A stretch of DNA of 64,000 bases from Reticulitermes lucifugus (GCA_026260175.1 JAKCWW010000556.1:1-64000), one strand, 5' to 3'. Shown: positions 1 through 11,869, counted from the stretch's first letter. Notes: generated by a model from the letters alone, not told the origin. Translations and numbers: made by a program.

Positions 1-607
1 CTTTAATAAAGTAATTAGTGAAAAAATTATCTTTGTGCATTTGTTGGTGAATGATAATCAGTTCCAAAAAAGTTCACGGAGAAGTCAGCCACATTCGAAG
101 GAGACAGTTACAAGCTGGTATGATAAGCTGCATCTGCCAAGGTCACCAGCAAGTGAACAGTGGATCATGTGAGAGACATGTTTGTGTCGAGTCCAAGAAA
201 GTCAACCAGACAAGCTTGCACTCAGACAAAAATTTAATGAAGAACTGTTTGAAGAGTTCAGCATAGCAAGCTTAATTTAAAGCCTTAAGATTCAACTGCT
301 GCAGGTCTTTACAGAAGACAGGGTGAGGAGGGTGGCCATGAGTACAGCATTTCATGCCATCAACTGGAAGAAGACACGTGCTTGACATGAACACCGTCTT
401 CAGTGACTGTGTGCATTTCTGTAGTAACAAGAATCCTCATGCCAATGTATGATTCCCCATGAGTGAATGCTTACTGAACACTTTCAATAACAAATGCATG
501 ACATCTGTTTACTTACAAGAAAACACAATTTCCAGTATGGCATATCTAACCACTCCTGAGCAGTGGCTTTTGCCTCAGGTGAGGGAGAACTTCCCTGGTG
601 CAAGATT
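1..607. other. Intergenic, no gene seen
   Basis: No coding signal is visible. At 34-57 there is a short stretch (tgtgcatttgttggtgaatg and on) that matches the tail of the Penelope-like repeats at 15840 and 59640, so it is probably the end of another decayed copy. Confidence 0.5.
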
Positions 608-785
608 AGAGGTTCTTAAAGCAGTGCTGCTGAAGATGCAGGTCTCTTGGGATGTGATGATGTGGTGTTGGGCAAGCAGTTCACACAGTTCACAACATTT
701 CAAAGGATTGTAGTGCGTTTAAAGCATGTCACCTAATCACCCAGTGACACAGCACCACATCCTCGAAGACTTGGGGCCTCAACTT
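608..785. repeat. Inverted-repeat (fold-back) element, degenerate copy
   Basis: The left arm (gaggttcttaaagcagtg, then ggtctcttgggatgtgatg) is repeated in reverse complement at the right end (agcaccacatcctcgaagac, then ggggcctcaac). The same arms recur at about ten other sites in the window, with the shared middle motif 'acatttcaaagga'. It looks like a non-autonomous DNA element with long inverted repeats. It has no coding capacity. Confidence 0.6.
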
Positions 786-1559
786 TCCTGGTGTTTACTG
801 TCCCTGCAAGATGGAACACCACTCCACTGTCATTTGGCCACGAGAGCATTTCTTTTTATTAACCAGCTTGGAAATTGAGCGCAACATGGGGGAATGCCTC
901 GACCATCAAGGTCTTTTTCTGGGGTTTGTTAAAGACCACATCCATATAACTGTCAGTGCCAGAGTCCGTAGGCGAGTCAAGATGTGACTGTCGCAGCGAC
1001 AGACAGCACACACTGGAAGGGTCCCCAGCATGGCGAGGATGTGACTACTGCAGCATCAGGACTGCCACAACATTTATGGTGGCACACACAATGAACCAAT
1101 GTAAACTTGTAAGTCTTCAGGTTATCACAGCAGGTCTTGTTCTGGATTTTTAAACCTTGTAGTATAATGACTACATTCTGATGTTTCAGAACAATGTGCT
1201 GCCTCTAATTTGGGAAGACACGACAATGAACCACACCGTCACCCTGAACATGGAGTCAACATGTTCCTCCAAAGTATCGGAACAAAACTCATTGTACCGC
1301 ACAGTGTAAACTTAAGTGTTTCTAAACATGCGACTGCAATGGTGCATTAAGCAGAGCAAACCATATCACCTTATCATTGTGGAACATGCTGTACAGTATG
1401 ATGAGACAACTAAAAAAAAGGCATATAGGGGGAGTAGAGGTATAGCTCCACTCATTTTTAACCTCCGCAGTAGACAGAGGTGAGTGGTTAACTTCATCAT
1501 GCCCGAGCAGTTTACGCCCAGGAAAAGAGCCCTCAGTACCCATTGAATAGGAGCCTGTG
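786..1559. other. Intergenic, no gene seen
   Basis: No gene is recognised. Around 1175-1215 'ctgatgtttcagaacaatgtg' resembles the middle motif of the inverted-repeat family, so this is probably another fragment. Confidence 0.4.
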
Positions 1560-1680
1560 TGGGCCCCAGAGCATCTAGGACATTTTGGAGGACAGTAAAA
1601 TCTCTTGCCTGTAACAGGATTTGAACCCTAAATGTCTAGCTTGCAGCCTAGTTGCTATACCGACTACACTATGACTTCAG
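1560..1680 (-). mobile_element. tRNA-derived SINE (tRNA-Cys-like head)
   Basis: On the minus strand the sequence carries a full RNA polymerase III A box (TAGTGTAGTCGG) and B box (GGTTCAAATCC) at tRNA spacing. Between them is an anticodon-like arm whose seven-base loop CTGCAAG would place GCA (Cys) as anticodon. The acceptor stem is not clean and the 3' side runs into unrelated sequence. A tRNA-derived SINE head or old tRNA pseudogene is therefore more likely than a working tRNA gene. Confidence 0.6.
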
Positions 1681-2721
1681 CACTAATCACAATGACAAGC
1701 AGAAGAAGCAACAATTTTCCATTTTTCTCCTCTATATATGTATGCTACCCTTGCACATGTACTTGTTAACTTTTTGAAGGCAGAACTAAAAATAATTTGT
1801 GACACACCACATTTCTATATGCAGTGCATGCTAACAGTCACTTTATGAAGACTATGCTTATGATCCAGGTAAACAGTGCTTTATGCATGACAAATCACAA
1901 GTAGAAATTGGTATGACAAGCTCAGAACTTGTTCAAATTTTTGTCCACTACATTCAGCGCACATTTTCACCATCACCTAAGCACTGATTTGTAAGGCAGT
2001 GTTGTTCCCCTGGAATGTACAGTACCAGTACAGCAACTTACAGGACATCTGGTACATACAGTTACTCAAATAGTATGACTGCTACAACCTAAGTGATGTT
2101 CTTAGTTTTGATACACAAAGTACCCAAAGCAAGAAAGTCTGTGTCATTACATTTCCCTCACGTCTACTTAATTATAAATGAACACTTTATGTGCTCAAAT
2201 TATTTATTTTCACTACCTTCTTCCTTTCCCAATACATTTGTTGGTATTACAAGAATATTAATTTGTCACTAAAAATAAAAAAATATGTCAAATAATAACC
2301 AACCAAGAAATTTAATACACAGAAAAATAATCCATCAAATAACATATTTATGCAAATATAAGACAACAATTTGTCCCTAGTTCAGCATCTGAAAAACGAG
2401 GTGGTTGCCATATAATCGCCAACAAAGATTAACATGTTCTGTTAACATATTTTCCTTAGAAATGAAGACCATGAAGAAGGGTCATCTTATATTTGGGTAA
2501 ATACAATACTTGTTTACCTACTTTCAGATGGTAATGTGAACTTCTCATTTATACAATTAAATGTTATTTTCAGTTAAACTGATGAAATTCATATTATCAA
2601 CTTGAAGTAAAAGGTTTCATATACTATTTTATTTAATACCCCCAAAAAAACAGTAGTACCATATCAGGAAGGAGCTTTTAACCTACAATCCATGCAAAAT
2701 GTAAGTCTGTAAATACACTTC
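1681..2721. other. 3' flank of the first zinc-finger exon
   Basis: No second gene is seen. A minus-strand AATAAA at 2628-2633 lies about 90 bp past the stop of the zinc-finger exon and is a plausible polyadenylation signal. The rest is AT-rich and featureless. Confidence 0.45.
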
Positions 2722-4354
2722 TCAGTCTGCAACAAGATTTCTACTTGTGACCTGGAGTCTATGGTTCCTTGCGTGGTTTTTAAGATAACGCTCTTGTGCA
2801 AAATGCTTTCGACATATTACACATTCAAAAGTTTCCTTGTTTGTGTGTATTAATGTGTGATCTTTCAGAGTCTTACTCAGACGAAAGCTCTTGCCACAGA
2901 AGCGACAGGTGTGGGGCTTTTCCCCAGTATGATGCAACATATGAATGTTCAACTGCTGGCGTCGACGGAACCGCTTGTCGCACTGAGAGCATGGATGTGG
3001 AAAAACGTCTGAATGAAACTTGCTGTGAACAAATAGAGAGGCTTTTGTTTTGAACGCCTTGCCACAAAGATGACAAACACACGGACGTTCTCCAGTGTGT
3101 GTTCTCCTGTGATCATTCCGTGCATTACTATTTGCAAATCGTCTCCCACAGATATCACACGCATGATTCTTGATACGATCATGCACCTCACGAACATGGC
3201 GACTGAGAAGAGCCTGAACTCGAAACTGTTTACCGCATACATGGCATGTAAATGGCTTCTCACCTGTATGTATGCGCAAATGTCGAACATAGCTATACCT
3301 TGTAACAATATGCTTATTACATTGGTCACAATGGTACACTGTACGCCCATTCACTTCAACTTTTGCACGAGATATATCATCCTGCTCCTTTTTGCTAGTA
3401 TCATCAACAGCATCATTTTCCTTAGGGTTCCTTTTGGACATCTCCTGTGGTGTTTTGGTATGATGAAGTAAATAATCACCAGTATCATCATTTTCATAAA
3501 CATTTCCTATTTGTCCTAATTCCTCCAACATGTGTTGTTTTCTGTGCTTCATCATGTCATACTTTCTTGTATATGTCTTTTGACACACATCACAGGAAAA
3601 TTCATATTGTTTGGGCTGTTTCAATGTCTCACTTCCCACTTCAGATGAAAGCTCTACCTTAATGGGTAACTCAGAATCTGTTTTACTTGAGGAACATGAT
3701 CTTAACTTACTTAAGCTTCCTTCTGATGATTTGAAAGTGTGAACAGCCAAAATATGTTTTTTCAAATCTAACTTGCGTGTCAGAATTTTATTGCAATAGG
3801 TGCAATGAAACTGGGTTCTTTTAGAACCGTTCTCCTTTTCAAGAGGCTTATGAATCCTCATGTGCCTTTTCAGGTCAAAACTTCTGGACAAAACACTGCC
3901 ACAAATAGTACACGGATAGCTCTTCTTTTTCCTCACTGATTGTTTATTGACACGTGCAGACTTAGTCGATACTGTAACTGCTGAGGCAAGCCCCATCAAA
4001 GTAGGTACTGAGATATAATTTCTCTCTGCAATATCAGACCATGAGTCATGATGCTGATCGTGGCTTTTCAGATGTTCCATGAACTGATCTTTATCATCAC
4101 AAAATAATGCATCACAAGTATTACAATGGAAGGCTTTGGATGAATGCACTACTGATATATGTATTGCCAATTCACTGTTACTATTAAAATATACTCCACA
4201 ATAACAACATTTTAGCACATTTTCAATTGTGTGATCTTCAGTTTGTATGAGAACTGATGTGGCATGTGACAAGTCAAGCACATTCTGGTTCCTGTGCCGA
4301 GTACTCCATGTGTCAAGGAAAGCTCTGAATGATGTCAGAGCAGACGGACGATAC
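2722..4354 (-). CDS. C2H2 zinc-finger protein, terminal exon (12 fingers)
   Basis: The exon encodes 543 residues of a probable nuclear DNA-binding regulator. It opens at a splice acceptor (cttgcag|G, AG at 4356-4355); one exon base completes the incoming codon. I did not use the upstream ATG because that stretch is the conserved intron end shared with the paralogues. Two N-terminal fingers (CCYCGVYF and FHCNTCDALF) are followed by spaced fingers of the 'S/TRxxDLKRH' type, then a spacer with AKVEVNGRT. The seven-finger core fills roughly the last 195 residues and ends with AQERYLKNH. Linkers include TGEKP and the family-specific REVHDRIKNHACDIC. AATAAA lies at 2633-2628. Closest relatives by eye are the exons at 16448 and 12975. 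Targets are unknown; 5' exons are not visible. Confidence 0.93.
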
Positions 4355-5439
4355 CTGCAAGACAAAGTGGGCAGAGTGATTACGGCTGTTGAATGAAGAT
4401 CTTGTATCACCTTCTTCTATATGATATCAGATGGGGGGGGGATTACAGTAACACTGACGCTTATTTAATTTGTAGATACTACAGAATGTCTAAATTCAAA
4501 GCAAAATGATTAACTCTGGTAATATAACTTCATGACTTCACATTGATTAACACAAAAAGGTACCTCCAAATCTTCCAGGCCCTGTTCAACGTTCATCACA
4601 ACAATTTATTTCCACAATATTCACTCATGTATTCATCCTAACATCTACATTTCAATCCTCAGAACAGCTCCTTTACACATTTCCTTACCAAAACTCTCTA
4701 CGCAAACAGTACCTACCCCCACCTGAACCACAATTCACGTCACAGCAACTGCACCACTGCTACTGTACTTTCCAGACCATAAGACTCACCAGATTTCACA
4801 AGACAAATTTAGGGAGCAAAAATACTGTATCCACATTTGCAGCTCAAATTCACAAGTACTTGATTAAAAAATGGCAGTAGAGTATAAAGTTTCTACTGGT
4901 CACACACACACCCTTGGAACATAAGACCTGGAGAATTTAATTAAGTGTTTTCTGTGGAAAAAAGTACGTCTTATAATCTGAAAAATACAACTACAGGTAA
5001 AAGTCACAAAATTTCTTGATTCGTTTTATTCCCTATTCTGTACTTAGGTCAAAGCATTTTTTTTTTCAGATCTTTATGTTCAAATATAATTACAACCATC
5101 CCTTCGAGAAAAAGACAAAGCTCTACAAACACACAGAGCCAGCCAAAAAAGTTGCATTTCCATCAGCACATCAAACAACATCACTTGAACAAGTACATCT
5201 TATTGATATTCGTATCCTCTTAATTTCATTCCAGTCGCATGTTTGCCAGTTGAATACAACACTTGGAGGAACCTACTGCCTCCATCTTCAAGGCAGACAT
5301 GACATCAATACATTCTCAGTAGCATGAGTCAGCACATTCCTTCAGTGTTGGTAACCACCGGCCACAATATGGTGTTATAACCCAGAAAACAGCAATCCTA
5401 ATCTTCCAAATAATCTTCAAAGTTGTTACTCCATACAGA
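4355..5439. other. Intron or intergenic sequence upstream of exon
   Basis: Bases 4355-4384 are the conserved intron end (minus strand GTAATCACTCTGCC..CTTTGTCTTGCAG). A run of G lies at 4433-4442. No 5' exon, domain or other gene was recognised up to the pseudogene at 5440. Confidence 0.5.
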
Positions 5440-5790
5440 CATGGGGTTTCTCACCTGTATGCATAAATACATAAATCTCCAATTGCAATTTTATCCAGAA
5501 ATATGTTGCAGGGTGTCAACGCATGAGCACAAATGTCCATGCGGTGGGAAGTGCTGTGAATAAAAACAGATGGTTGGTACCCAAAGGCCTTTCCAAAGAA
5601 ATGACAAACACACAGCCTCTCCTCTGTGTGGATCCTCCTGTGATCATTTCATGCAGCTGCATTTGCAAATTCAGGCCCAGAAATGTCACAAGGATATCTC
5701 TTGTACTGCCACATACATCCCTCACATGCCAACTCCATACTGCTTACCACACACAAGACAAGTGCATGGTTTGTACCCTGTACTAGCTGA
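5440..5790 (-). pseudogene. Decayed C2H2 zinc-finger exon of the same family
   Basis: Read across three frames, the minus strand still shows the family core in order: PCTCLVCGKQYG, then KRYPCDISGPEFANAA, then DP/DHRRIHTEERLCVCH with FFGKAFGYQPS, then YAYR and a KPHVC start. These correspond to core fingers 2, 3, 4 and part of 6 of the intact paralogues, most like those at 2722 and 16448 (CVCHLCGKAFKTKAS). Frameshifts, stop codons and a lost cysteine (CDIS for CDIC) make it non-functional. The N-terminal part upstream of 5790 is not recognisable, and no acceptor remains. Confidence 0.8.
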
Positions 5791-6269
5791 TATATCCATT
5801 CCCTGATACTGCACTGCTTTGTTAACATCCTCAACAATATCCACTGATTTATCGTTTCCTGGTACAATACGGTAAAGCATATTCTGAACTCTGAAAAGGC
5901 CACTGGATTGATTAACTGATAGTTCTGTTGAGTCAATTTAGTGCTAACTGCCCTGTCATGTCCCACCTTGAAAGTGGGTTGTGGAAAGTGCTGGTTGTGA
6001 GTCCCAGTTTTCATACAGACTTACAACCACTCTAGTGGCAGCAGAGGCTTCAAGGCTCGCAGATCAGTAAGAGGTGGTCTACAATCTGCTGCACTCTTGC
6101 AGAAAATATGTGAACAACCAAGCAACCAACAAGCTAGTTACAACAAACCAAAGAACCAAATTTATACCTATAAATGAATCCTAAAGTGGCAGACGAAGAA
6201 GAATCAAGCAACTACATGGTATGTAAAATTTCAAGTCTTTGTTCTCACTGCTAGCTTCCACCTTGAGAC
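5791..6269. other. Intergenic, no gene seen
   Basis: A 121-codon minus-strand frame overlaps the pseudogene end, but upstream of the finger remnant its sequence resembles nothing I know. It may be the worn N-terminal spacer of the pseudogene. Confidence 0.35.
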
Positions 6270-6515
6270 ATTTTACAACTTTCAGACCTGTTGTGTAATT
6301 CTCAGCTTCCATCTTCAGATTTGCTGTGTTTCTCAGTTTCCATCCTCAGACCTGCTCTGTTTCTGAGCTTCCATCTTCAGATCTGTTGTGTAATTCTCAG
6401 CTTCCATCTTCAGACCTGATGTGTTTCTCAGCTTCCATCTTCAGACCTGCTCTGTTTCTCAGCTTCCATCTTCAGATCTGTTGTGTAATTCTCAGCTTCC
6501 ATCCTCATAGCTCTG
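6270..6515. repeat. Minisatellite with higher-order 31+31+33 bp structure
   Basis: Units start tctcagcttccatcttcaga and end in ctgtgtt or ttgtgtaat. Full units run 6300-6330 (31), 6331-6361 (31), 6362-6394 (33), 6395-6425 (31), 6426-6456 (31), 6457-6489 (33), with partial units on both sides. The third and sixth units share the extra 'aat' form, giving a 95 bp higher-order period present twice. Confidence 0.9.
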
Positions 6516-7059
6516 ACATTACTCAGACCTGCTGTGTCTCATGGAGTCACATTCTGTTGTGGACTCTTTCATGACAATCACATGAGGAAGTTCTTTTTTG
6601 CAACATAAATCCACACCTACAACTCAAACTCCAGCTGACATGGAACAGTACATTACATAACTAGCTCCTTTATTACAAGAAACTGTATTTCTCTTCAGCT
6701 GAATTCATAGCAAATATCAGCGTCTGTACTCTTGGTGACATGAAATGATCTTTTATGCATGTTCGAGGTTAGACTTCTTCACAAGGTATGTACCCTACAA
6801 GTGATAATTCAGATGCATCATCTACAAATGATCACATAATAACACAATTCCCAATATGTATCAAATGGTTGAGTCTCAAAATTCACGAACCTCAAAGTTC
6901 ATCATTCCGACCTTTTACGATCACCCATACATTCATCGAAGTCAAATACTCATGTCTTCACATCCAGAATTGCCGTTTCTGCTAAAATGGCACAGGTCTG
7001 TGTAATGGTATGTTCCAAATAAGGGATAGGAACAGAAAAGTTGCTGACACAAAATATTC
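6516..7059. other. Intergenic, no gene seen
   Basis: No gene is seen. Around 6870-6930 'ctcaaaattcacgaacctca' and what follows resembles 11875-11925, a dispersed repeat fragment. Confidence 0.4.
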
Positions 7060-7290
7060 AGTGGGTTCTCATTTTTTGGGTTCTTATGCCACACAGTAAA
7101 GGTCTGTTCTGATGTTTCAGAGGAACACACTACCCCCATTTTCTGGGTGACCGAACCTGGTTCAGGTGGACACTGCTGTAATATGGAAGAAAGAATGTGT
7201 TATATAGCAAAGCTTTGGGAATTCTGGCCAATCAGGGTTACAAAAGGGGAGAAGGGGTAGGGCTTGTACTGAGCCACATCTGCCCACACC
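7060..7290. repeat. Dispersed repeat, copy shared with 62235-62490
   Basis: The two segments align through several blocks: 'tgtttcagaggaa' against 'catttcagaggat'; then 'gggtgac'; then 'aagaatgtgtta' against 'aaatgtgttagt'; then 'ttctggccaatcag'; then 'tagggcttgtac.gagcca'. The first part belongs to the inverted-repeat family. No coding capacity is seen. Confidence 0.6.
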
Positions 7291-7896
7291 TCACAAGGTG
7301 TATGGTATGTCCCATACATCAAGATTAAGGCCAAATTCAAAACGAATGTAAAAAAACATTTCACCAAAAGAACACAATTCAACCAGTATGTTCTGTCTTT
7401 GTCCAATCAACATTTTTAATGATCATCTTCACCCAAGTTTAAAAGAAAGCGAAACTTTGTGGCACATACTCCAAGCATCACCTGCAAACGTTTCCACAAT
7501 CACCGCACTGCTGCACTTTTACAAGCAGGGATGTTTAATTATCCTCCTGCAGAACATTCAAACATCTGTGTTGTATTAGCAGCCTTATACATATATATGT
7601 CTGTAAAGGCAAAAGACAAGTCTGAAGACTGGCAAACGTTGGGCATTTGGTTGCAAAATTATGTCAGGCATGTGATAACAACAATACTAATGTGATCATG
7701 ATGATGATGACGACGATGATGATAGCACCAACAACTAAGAATGACTATGACTATAATAATGGAAACCTGGATCTCAACAGATTTATTGCAATTCAAATAA
7801 TAAATCTAAGGCAATAATTTACATACAAATATTATGTTACATTGTTACATGTTCTTCTTTCATAGACACAGGGCTACACATATATACCAGGTATCT
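7291..7896. other. Intergenic with ATG/GAT microsatellite
   Basis: A short (GAT)n-type run lies at about 7697-7728. Otherwise no gene or repeat is recognised up to the Harbinger terminal repeat. Confidence 0.5.
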
Positions 7897-8220
7897 TAAG
7901 GGCCCATGCACACTGGCAACTTCAGCTGCTCAACTATTTAGTTGCCTGCTTTACACAAGAGCGCGTGCACAGGCAACTCTTTTGTTGCTCAACTATTTAG
8001 TTGCCTGGATGGAGAACACTGCTTTATACGAGCGCGCGCACAGGCAACTCTTCCGTTGCCGCAACTTAAAAGTTACAACCTGATCCACTCTCGAGGCAAC
8101 TGAACTGTTGCCGGTAACAATAGGATGCACGTTTCAGCATGTCTGTGCGCACTGAAAACTAAACGGTTGCTTGCTACTTGCTGTAAGCTGCACAACCCTT
8201 GTGTATTTTATCATGCGGCT

Positions 8221-8401
8221 ATGTCTGTCGTCAGAGGCGTACAAAAGTTAATATGGGTGGTGGAGGGAAGACCATCTCTGTATTTAAAAAATTTGAAAGA
8301 ATACAGTGACAGAAATTTGAAGGAGAAACTGTGGTACGAAGTCTGCGAGTCAGTCGTCACAAACTGGAGTGAGATTCCCACTGAACAGAAATCAGAAAAA
8401 G
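8221..8401 (+). CDS. MADF-domain protein of the Harbinger element, first exon
   Basis: The sequence from the ATG at 8221 gives MSVVRGVQKLIWVVEGRP..LYLKNLKEYSDRN..EKLWYEVCESV, a recognisable first half of a MADF domain (L-I-x-x-V-E-x-R-P-x-L, then Y, then K-x-x-W-x-E-V). In Harbinger transposons the Myb/MADF protein binds the terminal repeats and helps bring in the transposase. The exon ends at a good donor (gaaaaag|gtatgt) at 8401/8402 after one base of a codon. No downstream exon was recognised before the transposase remnant, so the second half seems lost. The frame is open further upstream, but this ATG sits directly before the domain. Confidence 0.7.
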
Positions 8402-8794
8402 GTATGTTTATTTTAATGTTTCCTGCTATGCTTGTAGATATGGCTCGTTAGTAGATTATTGCTCAGCTCGAATGACAGGTCAAGTTCAGTTTCGTGAAAG
8501 TAAACAAATAGCAGGTGGCTTTGCCGGGCTTTTCTTGAAGTTTCAGCTCAACCAAGTACAGTCATGTCAAACTGAAGCCAGTGTATTTGCCAACAGCAAT
8601 GTGGGCAACATCAAATATTTAAAAAAAAAGGGCCACACGGCTCCCACTGTTTGCGCACTCACGAAACTGTTACACCTATAATCAGAGTTTGGAAATGAAA
8701 TGGAGGGATAATTTTAATTACATAAAAGAAAGTTTTTTATGGAAAAAATAATTTATTTCCATGAAAGAAATATCCGTAAGACAAGAAACAAATG

Positions 8795-9374
8795 TTACAT
8801 TTTACCATACTGCCAGGGAATTGACCCTTGGGGAAAAGTGAAATACTTGGCGAAATAGTCTCTTACAGCAATGCCTCTAAACGCAGCCCCCTGTGCCAAC
8901 AGGCTGTACACTTTCTGGGGGACATTCATACAAAGTGTCATTGAACTGAATGCCATCTTTTTGTGTACATAATACTGCAGAACGCTGCAAGCTTTAATGA
9001 TGCTATCACAGTCAGGTTTTACATCAATTTGCATCTCCTATACAAATTCTGTCACATCTATTTTATGTATATCTTACAAAAAAGTGATATCTGAAATACA
9101 GTAATATGCGAAAATAAATATTTTCTTACCTTCATGTTACTGCCAACCTCTCTTGTGGTGGCACAGACAGCCGTAGTTGAGTAATTTCATAAGTAATTCA
9201 TGGCCCAACAAGCACTAGCAATTTATCAAAACTTTCTATACTCATTCTGAAGTAGTTGAAAATTTTTCCTCCACAGTTTCTTAAATCCTCATACAATTTA
9301 TAAAACTGCCCGTTTAAAAGCCTTTTGTGTCGAACTTTCCTTATCCTAAGGAGGAGCACATACACATGCTGTCT
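8795..9374 (-). pseudogene. HARBI1-like transposase, catalytic core deleted
   Basis: Two minus-strand exons are visible. The 5' one (about 9374-9130) reads KLYEDLRNCGGKIFNYFRMS, then IESFDKLLVLVGP, then PPQERLAVT, the N-terminal region of PIF/Harbinger nucleases. It has in-frame TGA codons after VGP and after AVT, and ends at a donor (gtaagaa) at 9129. The 3' one (9037-8795) starts after ttgtatag and reads PDCDSIIKACSVLQ, then VRDYFAKYFTFPQGSIPWQY and a stop, the family C-terminus. About 200 residues that should lie between them, with the DDE residues, are absent. It cannot encode an active enzyme. Confidence 0.82.
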
Positions 9375-9517
9375 CTGTAAAGTCCATTACCTACTGAAAG
9401 AAAAAAGTCACAAATCCAAGCAACTGTTTAGTTGCAGTGAGCACACGTTCACTGTGCCACCACCAGCAACTGTTCCATCACCGCAACAGTTTAGTTGCCA
9501 GTGCGCACAGGCCCTAA

Positions 9518-10299
9518 AAGTTGCTCTCTTAGACAGTGAAGTTCTGTACTGTGATTATTTTCACCTCCATTTAATTTGCAACAGATGGCAACACTGCCAT
9601 TACACTAGCTCTTGTTTCTATCAGGCCAGTTACTCAGTGTCGCTTTCTGCTGGTAGTTGGTGGTAAAAAAGTTGTTTCCCCCACATAATCAGTATAATTA
9701 CAAGAAAGCAACTTTTGTAACACACTGTTTACATATACAAAGATGAGTACTTCCTCAACTTCAGAAACAATTTACTTCTCTTTTCAGTACATCATACTCT
9801 AACACTCATCACCAAGGTGCTTATGGTAATCTAACAATTATTCCAAATGGTCTCTTCATCAAATTTAAAGCCACTAGCTTAAATTTTATGAGGTAGACCA
9901 ACTTCTAAGTATCTGGGTGTTATATTCATGATATATCACATTACACTGATGTGTGTCACTTGCACACACTAACAACTACCAGTGTCATTCTCCACACAAT
10001 GATACAACTCCTCTAAATAAATAATTTGCTAATCCAACACGAACGTGCTGGTAACATGCCAATATGCAGCTTTTCAATAGATTATAAGACTTACAACACA
10101 CTATGCCTACTCAGTTATTGCCAAGGGCAAGCAATCAAAGTACATACATGTCTGCATATACGATATTCCCTTACGGACCACAGGCAAACCGTTTAAACCT
10201 AAATGACAAAACACTCCTGGACATAACATGTAGCTAATAATCTTGGTGGAATTCATTACTACCCCACGTTAAAAGAGAATTAACTGTCAGACACTTCAG
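9518..10299. other. Intergenic, no gene seen
   Basis: The open frame ending at 9666 belongs partly to the Harbinger end and has no recognisable domain. Nothing else is seen. Confidence 0.45.
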
Positions 10300-10545
10300 G
10301 TGAGGACACAAGCCTTCTTGAATGTGATGCATGTTGCAGGATTTATGGTTCATGATGCTTCAAGGGAATGTAGTGCCTTCATCTTGTGTATATTGGAGTC
10401 TAAGAATAAGGCATCAGGAGCCACAAACCCTGGAACACATCTCACAATGGCGTTCTTCTTGGGCTCACTGACCGCTAAAGAAGAAGCCACTATGTAACTT
10501 TGAAACATCAGAAAACACTAAGGCACATCCCAGAACACCCAAGCA
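10300..10545. repeat. Inverted-repeat element, degenerate copy
   Basis: The left arm 'ccttcttgaatgtgatgcatg' and the right arm 'aaggcacatcccagaaca' are inverted copies of the family arm. The middle holds 'gatgcttcaagggaatg..tgccttcatctt' in one direction and 'gaaacatcagaaaacac' in the other. Confidence 0.55.
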
Positions 10546-11869
10546 TGTGGACACCTAGAATCTCGTAATCCTTTGGTATTTGGCAACACTGTTTCAAATG
10601 TAGTAAATGGTATGGTGTGGTAAGACTGAGTGATGGCTATGTAAGGATTTGGAAACAGGCTGTTGTGTCCTATTTCAAGGCATCATACTGGCATTTATCA
10701 AGAGACACTCGGGAACACTACGGAAACCTCAATCTAGGATAACTGGTAACCTGGCCAAGACTGGAACTGTGTATGCCCGTCATTATCATTATACCACTAT
10801 ACCACAATACTACCCTGCTGAGAAAGGTGGTGATAAAATATTCCAATCAATAATAATCAACAAAATGACAAACAACGCCTACTGGCGAAAGTCAGTATTT
10901 GACACCAAGAGAGAAAATTTGAATATAAACAAAAATAAAGACAGACGTTAAACTTCACGGTTGTGCAGTTATAAATGAGCATCACACTGATCACAATTCT
11001 GTGTACATAAATGATAAAGTAAAAAATACACATTTCTTCATATCAGGAATGCCTACTAAGAATTTATCTAAAATTCTTCAGTATAAGCCATCTACACAAA
11101 GATCTCACAGTGATAGTGAAATTTAGAAATGTATATAATAATAAGAAGCCGCTGTAGGCAGTTTTTAAACCCAAGCAATCTAAATTCTGGCACACGAGTG
11201 GCACGTGCCTCACTCACTGAAGATGATGATGACAGACGATGATCAGTACGCTACAGTCCTTGACTGGTAACTTGAAACTTGGGGGGGTTTGAAAGCACAG
11301 GACAATGGATGGAAAAAGAAGCTGGGAGCAGGGGTCAGTACCTATCTCAAAGTATAGCAAGTCAATTAAAAACTGCAGTCCCAAGTACAAGTGGCTGCAA
11401 GAACAGTTGAGAAGAGACTTCTGTAGCATACAGAGATAAATGTTTGCACAGACAGTAGTTGCTGACCCATGCCGTTTTGCCAGGCAAAAATCCCAAACCA
11501 CACTATCCACATTCCTTAAATACCTTCCAAGTTGCAACTTATCTGTCCTAGACTGTACCTCAGCATGATTTTTGAAAGATTCTTGGTGAATACCGCAGCT
11601 AACTTCCAATATTTAAATTTCACTACTTCATTTAGATAGTATCAAGCAGCTCAAAGTAACACAACTATCATTCAGCAACTACCAAACTGACATAGTGATC
11701 AATGAGTTAGTTACACAACTATCCTGAATTCACATTTATTGTCAATTCATCATTACACCCAACAGATACAATACCAAAGTCCCAAACAGTTTCCAAAATG
11801 TACAATGTATAGATTATCATGGGCAGATGATGATGGAACTACTACACCTTTCTCCTAAAAGAATACCAC
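10546..11869. other. Intergenic, no gene seen
   Basis: Open frames at 10649-10951 (plus) and 11214-11609 (minus) have no recognisable domain, and I consider them chance frames. A G run lies at 11281-11287. Confidence 0.4.

Larger units (their letters stand above)
7900..9514. mobile_element. PIF/Harbinger DNA transposon, internally deleted
   Basis: The element is bounded by a 21 bp terminal inverted repeat with 18 matches: left gggcccatgcacactggcaa, right (reverse complement) gggcctgtgcgcactggcaa. It is flanked by the target duplication TAA at 7897-7899 and 9515-9517, as expected for Harbinger (3 bp, TWA). Subterminal regions hold many copies of 'aactatttagttgcc'-like repeats. It carries the two genes typical of the superfamily in convergent order: a MADF/Myb-like exon on plus and a HARBI1-like transposase on minus. 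The catalytic middle of the transposase is missing, so this copy is non-autonomous. Confidence 0.88.

Noticed and set aside
1560-1680. Working tRNA-Cys gene on the minus strand
   Set aside because: A and B boxes are good, but the acceptor stem does not pair cleanly, so a SINE head or pseudogene is preferred.
6270-6515. CRISPR-like array
   Set aside because: Units are directly adjacent without unique spacers, and the window is eukaryotic.
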